The position numbers and the translations under genes are program-made. From Prorocentrum cordatum (Eukaryota; Sar; Dinophyceae; Prorocentrales; Prorocentraceae), in the NCBI GenBank assembly GCA_963575745.1, contig CAUYUJ010015959.1, positions 42,501 to 106,500 of the forward strand: a stretch of DNA of 64,000 nucleotides, in the 5' to 3' direction. This document shows, piece by piece, positions 8,530 through 18,540 of this stretch. How positions within the stretch are numbered: position 1 is the first letter of the stretch; the number at the start of each line of letters is the position of its first letter. Under the pieces are notes generated by a model that had not been told where the DNA came from, made no database searches, and saw nothing but the letters and a program-made list of their open reading frames with translations.

Positions 8530-8832
8530 GGAGATACAGGAGGTGGCGGTGGCGTCGGCGGACAAGCCCGTGGTGTTCAGGTTCGGGGACCAGGAGGCCT
8601 GGCGTCTATATGCGCGGCCGAGCTGCAGTGTCGCGTCGACGGCGAGCCGCTGGCCCCGCGCGCGCGCGGTGCCCTTGGAAGGGCCCCTCTCCTGATGAGG
8701 AAACCCATGCTGGAGATCCTCGGCGCTGTCGTCGACGTGGAGAAGGATGAGACCCACTTCTCGAAACTGAACGCGTCGGTTTCGCTGAACGCGGCAGCCA
8801 GCTGCCACCATCGGCTCAACCTGTGCGAGACG
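8530..8832 (+). pseudogene. Copia-like aspartic protease remnant
   Basis: The segment shows KPVVFRFGDQEAWRL in one frame and then, one frame over, CRVDGEPLAPRARGALG and PLLMRKPMLEILGAVVDVEK. These match the second half of dinoflagellate copia proteases, where a FxFG strand is followed by LLLS/Kxx-L-LGAVxDxE (family knowledge, recalled). The catalytic Asp-Ser/Thr-Gly motif was not found upstream, so the enzyme is dead. Confidence 0.4.
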
Positions 8833-8936
8833 ACGAGCGAGAGTCACACACATATTCAGACGGCTGAGGTGGGCGCGACGACAGCAGAGGAGGCGGCGGC
8901 CATGGAGACGTTCGTCGCTGAAGCGACGGCGGGCTT

Positions 8937-9716
8937 TTGCCAGGGCCGGGCCGGGGCCCAGAGGCCTATCAGGATGGCGTGACATTTGCAGGGGTTGCCG
9001 TCGAGACTGTCAGAGGTGGCGTGGTATCTGCAGGGGCTTGCGTCGACGATGTCGGACGTGGCGTGGCATCTGCAGGGGGCTACGTTGATGGCGATGTGGA
9101 CTGCATAGTACGCGACGACGCCGATGTCCCGTGGAAGGGAGCCGCCGATGTCGTGGGTAGGCAAGCCAAGCGAGATGTGCTGAAAGGAGTTTTGCCGGCC
9201 CAGGTGGCCGTGGGGCACCGTCCAAAGTGCCCGGGGCTACTCGGCGCGCCGAGGGTGGTCCCACTCCTGGAGACATTGGGCTTTGAGAACCTCGGCTCTT
9301 TTGATTTCGAGAACGGCTGGGATGCTCGACGAGGTCAGGGCCGTCGCCGCGCCCTGCGCCTGGTCCGCGCCGAGGAGCCGGAGTGCGTGGGCATGGGGCC
9401 CCCGTGCGGCGCCTTGGCGGCACTGCAGAACCCGGCGATGGACGATGCTCGCCAGGACTTGGCCAAGTGGCGGCGGACGGTGGAGGGGGCAGCGGGGTAT
9501 CTCAGTTTGCGCATGGTCGCGGCGCGCATGCAGACGCAAGGAGGTCGGCATTTCGCAATCGAGGCCCCGACGTCAGCCAAGTCCTGGAGTAGTGCATCAG
9601 TGGTGGCACTGTGTGCCGCTGCCAGCGCGCATCGAGTTTCGGTCAGTGGCTGTACTTCGGCCTCGAGGATCCGGTGCCCCAGGGGCCGATGTCGAGTGAT
9701 ATTTCTTTGCGACTAA
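8937..9716 (+). CDS. PPC-motif (methyltransferase-like) domain of the copia-like element
   Basis: 259 codons. The first ~55 residues are encoded by a 42-bp tandem repeat. From about residue 100 a domain begins: LLETLGFENLGSFDFEN, then ALRLVRAEEPECVGMGPPCG with the PPC cysteine at residue 157, then a helical region (DARQDLAKWRRTVEGAAGYL) and GRHFAIEAPTSAKSW. The layout (PPC, about 30-residue helix, then F-x-I/L-E-x-P) matches the PPC-motif domain in the YR element and the minus-strand gene near 58 kb. Catalytic activity is not implied. It sits between protease and integrase remnants. Confidence 0.5.
   Translation: MPGPGRGPEAYQDGVTFAGVAVETVRGGVVSAGACVDDVGRGVASAGGYVDGDVDCIVRDDADVPWKGAADVVGRQAKRDVLKGVLPAQVAVGHRPKCPGLLGAPRVVPLLETLGFENLGSFDFENGWDARRGQGRRRALRLVRAEEPECVGMGPPCGALAALQNPAMDDARQDLAKWRRTVEGAAGYLSLRMVAARMQTQGGRHFAIEAPTSAKSWSSASVVALCAAASAHRVSVSGCTSASRIRCPRGRCRVIFLCD
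8976..9101 (+). repeat. 42-bp tandem repeat, three units
   Basis: Units begin at 8976, 9018 and 9060 and each starts GGCGTGRYATYTGCAGGGG. The unit length is a multiple of three and encodes a 14-residue repeat (GV-FAG/SAG-V-V). Confidence 0.75.
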
Positions 9717-9731
9717 CTCGGGCATGATCAA

Positions 9732-10217
9732 GTGGCACCTGGGAGATCTTCGATGCCCAGGCGGTCAAGGGCATCAGTGGTGCTGGGGCAGTTCGAGGGG
9801 GATGAAGGAATTTGTTTTCTTTCAGATAACCTGTGCCGGCGCCGGCCGTCTGCGTTGGTCTGTCAGCCGGGGCTGGGCGTTGCTGGCGCCGGCCCTAAGG
9901 CGCTGTCGACGCGGGAGGATAAGGAGGTCATCGAGCGTCGCGAGCTGACGCTGGAGACGCCGCCGAGGAGGCCCCACGCGAGTCTCGGCCACCCGAGCAA
10001 CGAGGACCTGGCGCGGAATCTGCAGCGCGCCAAGGAGAGTGAAATGGTGCAGGCGATGGCTCGGCAGTTCTCCTGTCCGGCGTGCGAGGGTCGGTGGGTT
10101 TCCAAGTCCGCGTGGCCTGTGACGGCGCCGTCCGAGATGGCGCCATCGAGGCCCGCGGGGATCGAGGTCAATGAGCTGCCCGGCTGGTCAGAAGGCATAT
10201 GGGGTGAAGGCCCTTGA
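9732..10217 (+). CDS. Copia-like pre-integrase zinc domain and integrase start
   Basis: The useful part begins near 9910. It shows an HHCC zinc site: H-ASLG-H in RPHASLGHPSNEDLARNL and C-PA-C in QFSCPACEG, about 35 residues apart, the GAG_pre-integrase arrangement. IEVNELPGW then matches the start of the integrase core strand, but the first catalytic Asp is not convincing. Coding then moves to another frame near 10190. Residues before ~60 are probably not authentic. Confidence 0.5.
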   Translation: MAPGRSSMPRRSRASVVLGQFEGDEGICFLSDNLCRRRPSALVCQPGLGVAGAGPKALSTREDKEVIERRELTLETPPRRPHASLGHPSNEDLARNLQRAKESEMVQAMARQFSCPACEGRWVSKSAWPVTAPSEMAPSRPAGIEVNELPGWSEGIWGEGP

Positions 10218-10776
10218 CGTCGCGTGCCCGAGAAGCGGTCTGCAGCAGATGGCCCATTCCCTCGAGGCCGAGACCAGCGAGGTGCTGATGGGGCTGTCTG
10301 AGTCCAAGTGGCGCGAGTCCCGCGGTGCTTTGAATCACCTCGAGCGCGACGACGGGCGGGCCAAACCTAGCCGGGACATCCTTGTCACCTGCGAGAACAT
10401 GGGAAGTGAAGTGGTGGATGCCGCAGGGTGGGCTCGTGGGCAGGTTGGACGCGTCGATCGCCGTGGCGCTTGTTCGAGGACATTCTCAACGAGGTGATGG
10501 ACCAGATGGTGCCCATGTCCACGGACGAGTGGCTGGCGTGCGTGTCGAGCCGTGGCCCCGGCGAAAAATTCGCTGCTGCGCGTCCACGGATTGTCGCCGC
10601 GCCAGATAGCGCTCGGCAGGAACCTGGGCGCCCCCGCGGACGTGGCGCAGGAGGCGCCTGATTTCTGGCGAGCAGTGCGGCGCTCAACGACGAGCCGTTC
10701 GCGGTCGTGGAGGGATTTGGGGAAAGCGCGCGTTCGGCAGTTCTCGAGCACGTGGGCAATCGCGCGGCCAGGGTAA
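10190..10776 (+). pseudogene. Copia-like integrase core remnant
   Basis: Fragments in three frames read KALDVACPRSGLQQMAHSLE, SRDILVTCENMGSEVVDAAG, LFEDILNEVMDQMVPMSTDE, then SLLRVHGLSPRQIALGRNLG and VAQEAPDFWR. Their order and the phrase HG-SP-Q-LGRN are typical of the end of dinoflagellate copia integrases (recalled). The D-D-E residues cannot be assigned with confidence. No RT follows. Confidence 0.45.
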
Positions 10777-11390
10777 AAGTCTAACCGTGCTATTCGGCAC
10801 CATGCCCACGAGCATTCGGCACCTAGGATACTACTCGTACTACGCCAGTATACACCACTAGGCCAAGTCCCGAAGTGGGGCAACTGAACATATTCGTCGC
10901 CTCCCGAAGCCACTAGCATATTTTCCCCTGATGTCATGTCTCTTCTACGTTTTCTTCACAACTCGATGCAGCGGCTCAGCGGGCAGCAATCGTTGCAGCC
11001 TTCCTGCCGGCCCACAGTTCTACCGCGTTCAAATCTCGCGGGTGGTGTGAATTAGGGATATCGCCACTTGTAGCCCCCCAAACGCGCAACTTTGCTAGCG
11101 CCGCTTGCTTGACTTAGAGGATGGAGCTTCTCACGCTAGTTGGGGGTGCTTGCGGTTGGGCTGAAGTTACGTGTGTTCGGGCATCAGTTTCGCAAGTGGC
11201 TCAAGAATGTTGCAAGTGCTGTAAGTGTTGGCGTTGCCTTGTAAGTATACCTCCGGTACTTCTGAGCATGTACCAGCCTTTGAGCACCGAACCAAGCTAC
11301 CTAGCAAATACATCTAAGCAGCGTAGGTGAACGTCGCAGTAAATAACTTAGGCCTTGTCAATGACAGATCTGCGGAACTGAAGCCTATCC
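10777..11390. other. Intergenic stretch, no gene seen
   Basis: Lower-GC DNA with several GTAAGT/TAAGTA words between 11215 and 11350. A GTTCAAATC word near 11030 resembles a tRNA B box but does not fold into a T arm with a 7-nt loop. Confidence 0.4.
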
Positions 11391-12500
11391 TCCACTCCCT
11401 CATCCTCCTCCTACAACTCCTCCCCCTCCCCCTCCCTCCCCCTTCCTTCCCCCCCCCATCACCTACTCCTTATCCCTCATCCTCCTCTTCGTCCACCTCC
11501 TCTCCTCCCGCCCCTCATCATCCTTTGGTGGTCATCATCATTATCGCCACCATCACCATCGTCCACTCGTCGTCGCTCGACCGCGCCGCCGCCGCGGTCG
11601 CCGTGACCCTGGGCAGGGGCGCAGGAGAAGAGGAGGACGGAGGAGAAGGAGGAGGACGGAGGACGAGGAGGAGGAAAAGAAAGAGGACGGAGGACGGAGC
11701 AGGAGGAGGAGGAGGAAGAGGAAGGAGGAGGATGGAGGAAGGATGGTGCGAGGAGTAGGGGGCGGGAGGAGGAGGAGGAGGAGGAGGAGGAGGAGAAGGA
11801 GGTGGAGGAGGAGGAGGTTGAGGAGGAGGTGGCGGGGCAGGACAAGGAGGGAGGAGGAAACAGAGAGTGGGGGAGGGGGGGGCATAGAGGGAGGGGGGGA
11901 GGAGGAGAGGAGGAGGGGCGGAGGAGGAGGAGGTGTGCTGGCGCTGACTACATGGGGCCCCGAAGGGGCCCCCTCTCCGCGCAGCAGTGCGAACTCTCCA
12001 GCCCGCCCACGGGCGCGCCAACAGAAGGAGAACGAGGAGCCCTTGGAGGCCTTGGGAGAAGGAAGGGCCAGGAGGAAGAGGGCCCGCGCGGACTCGGCCC
12101 GCCGCGGCGCTCGCGGCGCACCGGGGGGGCAGAGAGAGAGGGAGGGAGGGAGGGGGAGAGGAGAGAGGAGGAGGAGGAGCAGGAGGAGAAGGAGGAGGAG
12201 GAGGAGGAGGATAGGGGAGGAGGAGAAGGAGGAGGAGAGGAGGGGGAGGAGAGGAGGGGGGAGGAGGATCAGCAGGACGAAGAGGAGCAAGAGGAGGAGG
12301 AGGAGGGAGGGGGGGAGAGAGATGAGAGGAGGGGGAGAGGGGGAGGAGTAGGAGGGGGACGGGGGAGGGGGAAACAGGAGGGGGAGGGGGGAGAGAAAGG
12401 ATGATGATGATGACGATGATGATGATGGTGATGATTGTGATGGTGATGGCGATGGCGATTGTGGTGATGATGATGGTAATGATTATGATGATTATGAGGA
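11391..12500. repeat. Strand-biased pyrimidine, purine (GGA)n and GAT tracts
   Basis: A CTC-rich block (11391-11520) is followed by about 770 bp that are almost entirely purine on the plus strand (11625-12395) and then by GAT units. A GC-rich island at 11935-12125 interrupts it. Long Pro/Leu/Ser frames on the minus strand and Arg/Glu frames on the plus strand come from this composition. Confidence 0.85.
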
Positions 12501-12599
12501 GGAGGATGTACGCGCATTGTCCTGATAAGTATTGCAAGTAGCGTAAGTAGCGTATTCAGCACGCGGTGTCATCGTTTTGTTATGTCTTTGTTATATTTT

Positions 12600-12806
12600 G
12601 TTACCCTGGGATCCAGAATCCCATGATAACAAAAGATAACCTGGTATCATATAGGACCCCGCGTCAGGATAACATACGATAATTTGTTGCCCTCTAGGAT
12701 AATATGTTTCCCTGACGCGTTATCCTATATGATCACATGGTATCCTAAAGGGTAACATGCTCAGTTGCGTTAGCCTGGGATCCCGAATCCCTGGATAACA
12801 AAAGAT
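12600..12806. repeat. AT-rich foldback element
   Basis: Two inverted arms (12646-12674 and 12705-12733, about 29 bp, near perfect, containing ATCATATAGGA and CGCGTCAGG) surround a 30-nt loop. Outside them the words CCTGGGATCC-GAATCCC and GATAACAAAAGATAA occur twice in direct orientation (near 12605 and 12773). Looks like a small non-autonomous foldback or MITE. Confidence 0.6.
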
Positions 12807-12844
12807 AAATAGCCATAGCGTAGCAACCCCAAACAGAACTGAAC

Positions 12845-13056
12845 GTCCTCATCGTCATCACTGCCGTGGTCGTGTCGTCGTCGATGTTGTTGCCGCCCCT
12901 TTTATTTTCCGTCTCGCTTCCCTCAAAACTGTCCATCCTCGAACGTACTCAGTCTTGCGTTTCTCTGCAAAAGACTCTTCCCCCTCACTCTCCCCGTCCC
13001 CCATTTCCAGCTCCTCCTCCTCCTCGTCCTCGTCATCATCATCATCATCATCATCG

Positions 13057-13127
<71 letters not shown>

Positions 13128-14125
13128 TTCATCATTATCATCATCATCATCGTCATACTCCTTCCTTCCTCCTTGAATTCTGCTTCTCATCATAATAGTA
13201 GTCCTTCTCCTGGCATTCTGGCTCCTCGTCCTCTCCGGGCATCTCCTCCTCCTCCTGCTGCTCCTCCTCCTCCTCCGCATCATGCTCCTCCTCCTCCTTC
13301 CCCTCCTCCTTCTCTTCATTCTCCTCCTCCCCGTCCTCCTCCTCCTCCACCTCTCCCTCCTCCTCCTCCTCCTCCTCCTCCTCCTCCTCCTACTCCTCCT
13401 CCTCTTCCTCTTCCTCCTCCTCCTCCTCCTCCCCCCTCCTCCCCCCCCCAAAAAAAATCCTTGGAGGCAGGGAGCTCGGCGCCCAGCCGACCGCCGGACC
13501 CAGCGGCCGAGCTTGGCCGACCACCAGACTAAAACAAAAAAATGCGTGAACACCTCACACTGGCACCCTCCTAGAGCTCAGTCAGATTTGCGAGGATGTC
13601 TCAGGCGAAACGCTCAATCCCGGACAACTCAGAAACGCGAGTTCTGAGGGTGTCTCGGGCGAAACGCTCAAACTGATGAAATTGTTGCGAAGCCCCTCCC
13701 TCGGCCCGCTGTAGTTCTCTTCGCTACGGCACCCCAGTCAGCGCAGCTGCTCGGGGAAAACAGCAAAGGGCTCTCCTAGGTGGGAGGCGAACTGGGAGGC
13801 GAACTGGGAGCCTAGAGCGTCTCAAGCGAAACGGCCCGGACAACCTCGCGCGCAGGATCTCGGAGCAAAGAAATTTGAGGATGTCTCGCGCGAAACGGGC
13901 CGGACTTCCTCTCGCGCGGCTCCCAGAGTTCAGATTTGCGAGGACGTCTTAAACGAAACGCTCAATCTCGGACAACTCAGAAACGCGAGTTCTGAGGATT
14001 TCTCGGGCGAAACGGTCAAACTGATGATATTTTTTGCAAGCACCTCGCGCCGGGACCCTCCCTCGGCCCGTTCTAGTTCTTACCGCAACAGCACCCCCGT
14101 CAGCACAGCTGTTTGGGGAACAAAA
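12845..14125 (-). repeat. Left arm of a large inverted duplication
   Basis: Read on the minus strand this segment matches 16570-18040 on the plus strand, in the same order: a block with GTTTCGCCTGAGACATCCTC-type words, a block with GGGCGCCGAGCTCCCTGCC, a GGA array, a CCAGAATGCCAGGAGAAGGA block, an ATG array and a block with CTTTTGCAGAGAAACGC. Simple repeats (ATC at 13030-13155, TCC at 13240-13440) lie at corresponding places but differ in length. Confidence 0.7.
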
Positions 14126-15260
14126 GATAACACACAGATGACAACCATATAACATTGCGTGCTACTTACGGTACTTGCGATAATTACCAAGGTCATACGC
14201 GACTCACACCGTCGAGAAACTCGATCCCGTGAAAAATGCGGCACCCGCCTCTTCATCCTGCCCTCTGAACCCCTCCTCTACGCCGTTCGCCTCTCCCGCC
14301 AGACCCGCCCTCCCCTCCCGCCCTCCTGCCTGTCTCCCTCCACCACGCCCTCGTCTTTGTCCTCTCCGCCCTTCTTTTCCTCCTTCTCCTCCTCATTCTC
14401 TTCCTCTTCGCTCCGCATCCTCCTCGTTCTCCTCGTCCGTCGCCCCCCGCCCTCCTCCTTGTCCTCCTCCGCCGCGCCCTTGTCCTTGTCCTCTCCTCCC
14501 CTCTCCTCCTCCTCCTCCTGATTCTCCACCTCCTCGTTCCACCTCCTCCTTGTCCTCCTCGTCCGTCGTCCTCATCCTCCTGATCCTCCTCCTCCTCCAT
14601 TCTCCTCCGCCTCCATCCTCCTCCTTCTCCCTGCTCACCCTCATCTTCCGCCCTGTTCTTCCGCCCAAAGCCTCGTCGTCCTTTTCTTCCCTTCCCTTTT
14701 TCTTTTCAGCGTGTTCCCAAATCTTTCATCCTTTTCAAATTTCGCCTCTTCCTCTCTGCTTCCCCTTTTTCACCCACCTCCACCGCCGCCCTTATCCTGT
14801 CCATCATCCATCATGCTCCTGCTCCTGTTCTTGATTCTCCTCCGTCTCCAACTTATCATCATTTTTTTCTCATTCTCCTCCTCCTCTCGTGCCCTTCCTC
14901 CTCATCTAATATCATCTCTCCTCTCTCCTGCATCCACCTCCTGTCCACGCCTTCCTTTTGTCTCCTCCCTCCTGCTCCGTCCTTCCTCGTCCTTCTCCGC
15001 CCTCTTCCTCCTCTCCAAGACGCTCTCCCCCTCCCGCTGCCCCCATCCTCCTCCTCCACAAGACCTCCGCTCTCACCCTCCGCCGTCGCCGCACTCGCCA
15101 CCGCGCTCATCGCAGCCGCCGCCGCCGCCGGCGTCGTCGCAGCCAATGCAATGCCGCAGTCGACCGACGTCGTTTCCGTCGCCGCCACCGTCGCCGCCAG
15201 CGCCGCCACCGACGTTTCTTCTGTTGCCGTCGCCGTTGTCGTCGCCCCCCATTTATTCGC
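14126..15260. repeat. Pyrimidine-rich (TCC/CTT)n tract
   Basis: Nearly all pyrimidine on the plus strand from about 14260 to 15060, then GCC/GTC repeats to 15250. No gene is supported. Confidence 0.8.
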
Positions 15261-15583
15261 CTCCCCCCTCTTAAAAAGGTATTCGTAGTTATAAGTATGA
15301 CCGATGTAACCTACATATGGTGCCCTAAGTATCTTAGTACATAACTTAGTAAGTAGCGCTAAGTTGCAACGGGAAGTATACTAAGTTACGTGAAGTACTT
15401 AGTGATAACTCGTCTTAAATTGCATAAAAAACACCAGCCTCTAAGCATGCAGCGGCTAGCAAGTGGCGGGCCAGGCTTGAGCAAAATGAGAACGAAGCAG
15501 GCCGGCAAGCAGGCCCTTGGGGAGGAGGCGGCGAGGGGGGGCTAAACTGAAAGCTCTCCTCAGGAGGGATCGCGCTTGGGACC
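15261..15583. other. AT-rich block with repeated ACTTAG/TAAGTA words
   Basis: Between 15280 and 15420 the words AAGTATCTTAG, ACTTAGTAAGT and AAGTACTTAG recur, several being short palindromes. Similar words occur at 11215-11350, 12530-12550 and 14160. No gene seen. Confidence 0.45.
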
Positions 15584-16072
15584 AAGAACCGGAAGTCCCT
15601 CCAAAAAGGGCAAGAACCGGAAGTCTCCCAGATAGCAAGAACCGGAAGTCGCCCCAAAAAGGGCAAGAACCGAAAGTTGCTGCTGGAGCAACCACTGCAA
15701 CCTCGGAGGTTGCAGTGGTTGCTCCGCTCCCAAAATGTCGGCGCCCAGCAGCCGACGTGGCGGCGAAGTTTTACCCCGAGTGTCGCAGATGCTGTAGCAG
15801 ACGTTCAGAAGAAATTGCTCAACATACGCTACAGTGACTTCCAGTTCCCCCCCCCCCCGGGGGGGGGGGAACTGCAACCTCGGAGGTTGCAGTGCTTGCT
15901 GGGGTAGAGCTTTCGAGGGCGCCCAAAAGGTCCAAGGCTTCCCCCCCCCCGGGGGGGGGGGAAGACCCGGAACTTCGGCCATCCTCGTTAGGTCCGCCCC
16001 TTCAAGCACTGCAACCTCGGAGGTTGCAGTTCTTGCCCCCCCACCCCCCGGGGGGGGGAAGAACCGGAAGTC
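15584..16072. repeat. Cluster of perfect palindromes with AAGAACCGGAAGTC spacers
   Basis: A 41-nt hairpin (15685-15725) has 20-bp perfect arms and one loop base. Its core ACTGCAACCTC-GGAGGTTGCAGT recurs at 15871-15893 and 16008-16030. Palindromes of C10-12/G10-11 flanked by CAGTT/AACTG (15842-15874) and CTT/AAG (15938-15964) alternate with them, with an imperfect third at 16034-16062. AAGAACCGGAAGTC occurs at 15584, 15612, 15637 and 16059, with a variant at 15665. Confidence 0.85.
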
Positions 16073-16569
16073 ACTGATGATCATTGATCTCATGGTGGTG
16101 GTGCTGACTCATGAAGAAGGTGGAGGAAGATTCAGATGATGTAGGTGGGCGATGTAGTAAGATAATGCAAGATGATGTCGGATGTGAGAATATGGTGCAA
16201 GATGACGTAGAATGGTACAGGAGGCTGATGCATTCATGATGATAGGCTGATACAGGAGGATTTAATGGGAAGATGGCGAGGCCATATCAATTGCGAAAGA
16301 CATAGAGCTGCAAGACAGCAGGACGCAAGGAGCAATAGAGTAATGGTGAATTGTGCCGTCGGATGCTGATAGCGACGTTGGACACAAGACATGGATGGTA
16401 ATGGCTGCTGCTCTGGAAAACAAATTGCATCCGCCGCCGCCGCCAGCGAAGAGAATGAAGTCGTCGGGTCGTCGTGCGGTCAAAGGTCGATCGCGACCGC
16501 TGGTTGGGTAGGGGCCGCCAACATTCCGCTGTCTATGACGCGCAACACGATGCTGCTGACGCAGCCTGG
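16073..16569. other. Intergenic stretch, no gene seen
   Basis: Contains loosely repeated GATGATGT/AAGATGA words up to about 16220. Otherwise unremarkable. Confidence 0.4.
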
Positions 16570-17847
16570 AAGCAATTTTTGCCCAAACAGCTGCGTTGAC
16601 TGGGGTGCTGTTGCGATGAGATCTAGAACGGGCCGAGGGGGGGTGCCAGTGCGGGGCGTTCACAAAAATTGCATCAGTTTGAATGTTTCGCCTGGGACAT
16701 CCTTAGAACTCGCGTTTCTGAGTTGTCCAGGATTGAGCGTTTCGCATGAGACATCCTCGCGAATCTGAGCTCTGGGGGCCGCGGGAGAGGTGGTCTGGCC
16801 CGTTTCGCTTAAGACATCCTCGAATTTCTTTGCTCCGAACTCCTGCGCGCGAGGTGGTCCGGGCCGTTTCGCCTGAGACGCCCTCGCAATTCTGCGCTCC
16901 CAGACGCCGCGCCCGAGGTGTTCTAGGCTCCCAGTTCGCCTCCCAGCTAGGAGAGCCCTTTGCTGTTTTCCCCGAACAATTGCGCTGACTGGGGTGCTGT
17001 TGCGATGAGAACTAGAATGGGCCGATGGGGGGGGGCCAGCGTGAGGGGTTACAATATTTTCATCAGTATGAGCGTTTCGCCTGAAACATCCTTAGAGCTG
17101 GCGTTTCTGAATTGTCCAGGGTTGCGCTTTTCGCATGAGACATCCTCGCAAATCTGAGCTCTGGGAGGGTGCCATTGTGAGGTGTTCGCGCGAATTTCTC
17201 AGGGCATGGTGGTCGCCAACTCGGCCTGCGGCCCGCGGTCGGCCGGGCGCAGAGCTCCCTGCCTCCGGGCTTTTCTGGGGGCAGGGGGGGGGGAGGAGGA
17301 AGAGGAAAAGGATGACAGGGGGGGGGGGGGGGGGGGGAAAAGGGGGGAGGAGGAGGAGGAGAGACGAGGGCGAGGAAAGGACAAGGAGGGGGAGGAGGAG
17401 GAGGAGGAGGAGGAGGAGTATGATGTGGAGGAGGGGGGGGATGAGGAGGAGGAGGAGGAGGAGGAGGAGAAGCCAGAAGAGGACGAGGAGCCAGAATGCA
17501 AGGAGAAGGAGGATTATCATGATGAGAACAGAAGTCGAGGAGGAAAGAGGGAGTAAGACGCTGGTGGTGATGATGATGATGAGGAGGAGGAGGAGGAGGA
17601 GGAGGACGATGACGAGGAGGAGGAGCAGGAGTAAGGGGAGTGGAGAGGTGTGTGTGTGTGAGTGTGTGTGTGTGTGTGTGGTGTGTGTGTGTGTGGGGTG
17701 TGTGTGTGTGTGTGTGTGTTGTGTGTGTGTTGTGTGTGTGGTGTGGTGTGTGTGTGTGTGTGTGTGTGTGGAGTGGGGGGGGTGGGGGTAGGGGGTGGGG
17801 GAGTGGTTGGTGTGGGGTTTTGGGGGGGTGGTGGTGTGGTTGGTGGT

Positions 17848-17879
<32 letters not shown>

Positions 17880-18040
17880 GGGGGGTGGGGGGGGGGAGGG
17901 TCTTTTGCAGAGAAACACAAGCCTGAGTACGTTGGATGATTGGAAGTTTTGAGGGAAGCAAGACGGAGAAGAAAAGGGGCGGTAACATCGTCGACGACGA
18001 CGCGACGGCGGCAGTGATGACGATGAGGATGCCGAGTTTT
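16570..18040 (+). repeat. Right arm of the large inverted duplication
   Basis: Reverse-complement partner of 12845-14125. It carries six copies of the 20-nt GTTTCGCCTGAGACATCCTC-type motif, then a GGA array, an ATG array and, in this arm only, a GT array and a long G run before the conserved CTTTTGCAGAGAAAC block at about 17903. The simple repeats have expanded independently of the unique parts. Confidence 0.7.
17648..17892. repeat. (GT)n and poly-G tract
   Basis: Imperfect GT repeat to about 17772, then TGGGG-type and nearly pure G (17848-17880). Able in principle to form Z-DNA and G-quadruplexes. Confidence 0.9.
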
Positions 18041-18540
18041 GTTTTGATATACTGCATTATAATGGCTATAGGTATTTCCTGCGAGCGGCAGGCGGCAGTG
18101 AAATTGCAGGACCTCAGGTTCGACGGACTGAGGAACATGTGTTGGTCGGGCGAAGGGCTCAGGGAAAGGAAACGCAAGTGTCTTAGGGCGGGGCTGAGGA
18201 AACGCGTAGTGGGAGGGGCTAGTAAGAAACAAAAGCACGCGTAGGGTAATGACAAAATCACGACGGTGCCCTCTGTCGCAACGTCGCGCCTGGCGCCGCG
18301 GCAGAGGGGCCTGGTGGCGGCCGCCAGCGGCCACGTGGCATGTGCGCTCCTCCTATCTGTCTTCCTTCCTTCTCTGTTTCACGTGTTTTCCCAGTTGTGT
18401 TTCAATCTAGTTAGCCCCCAGCGCCGCTGCCGCGAAGATGGCGGCCCTCCCAACAATTGCCCCTGACTTATCTCCCCTGCTGCTGCTGTTGCAAGAGCCA
18501 GCAATATGGGTAACGTTGGGAATGGCGCCGTTGGGGGTGA
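18041..18540. other. Intergenic stretch, no gene seen
   Basis: Mixed-composition DNA without a convincing coding frame or recognised motif. Confidence 0.35.

Larger units (their letters stand above)
7385..10776 (+). mobile_element. Degenerate Ty1/copia-like retrotransposon (gag-PR-PPC-INT), RT absent
   Basis: In order there are a copia-type gag helical region, a degenerate CCHC knuckle, a protease C-terminal remnant, a PPC-motif domain, a pre-integrase HHCC zinc finger and integrase fragments. All lie on the plus strand but are spread over all three frames with many stops. The order PR-INT is that of Ty1/copia. RT and RNase H, which should follow integrase, are not present before the next non-coding block, so the copy is truncated. 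LTRs were not identified. The PPC-motif domain is an addition to the usual copia layout. Confidence 0.6.

Noticed and set aside
11020-11060. tRNA gene suggested by GTTCAAATC
   Set aside because: The flanking CCGCG/CGCGG stem encloses 9 nt instead of 7 and no A box or anticodon arm fits upstream.
11518-12537. 339-codon Pro/Leu/Ser frame on the minus strand
   Set aside because: Translation of polypyrimidine DNA; the opposite strand is equally open as Glu/Arg.
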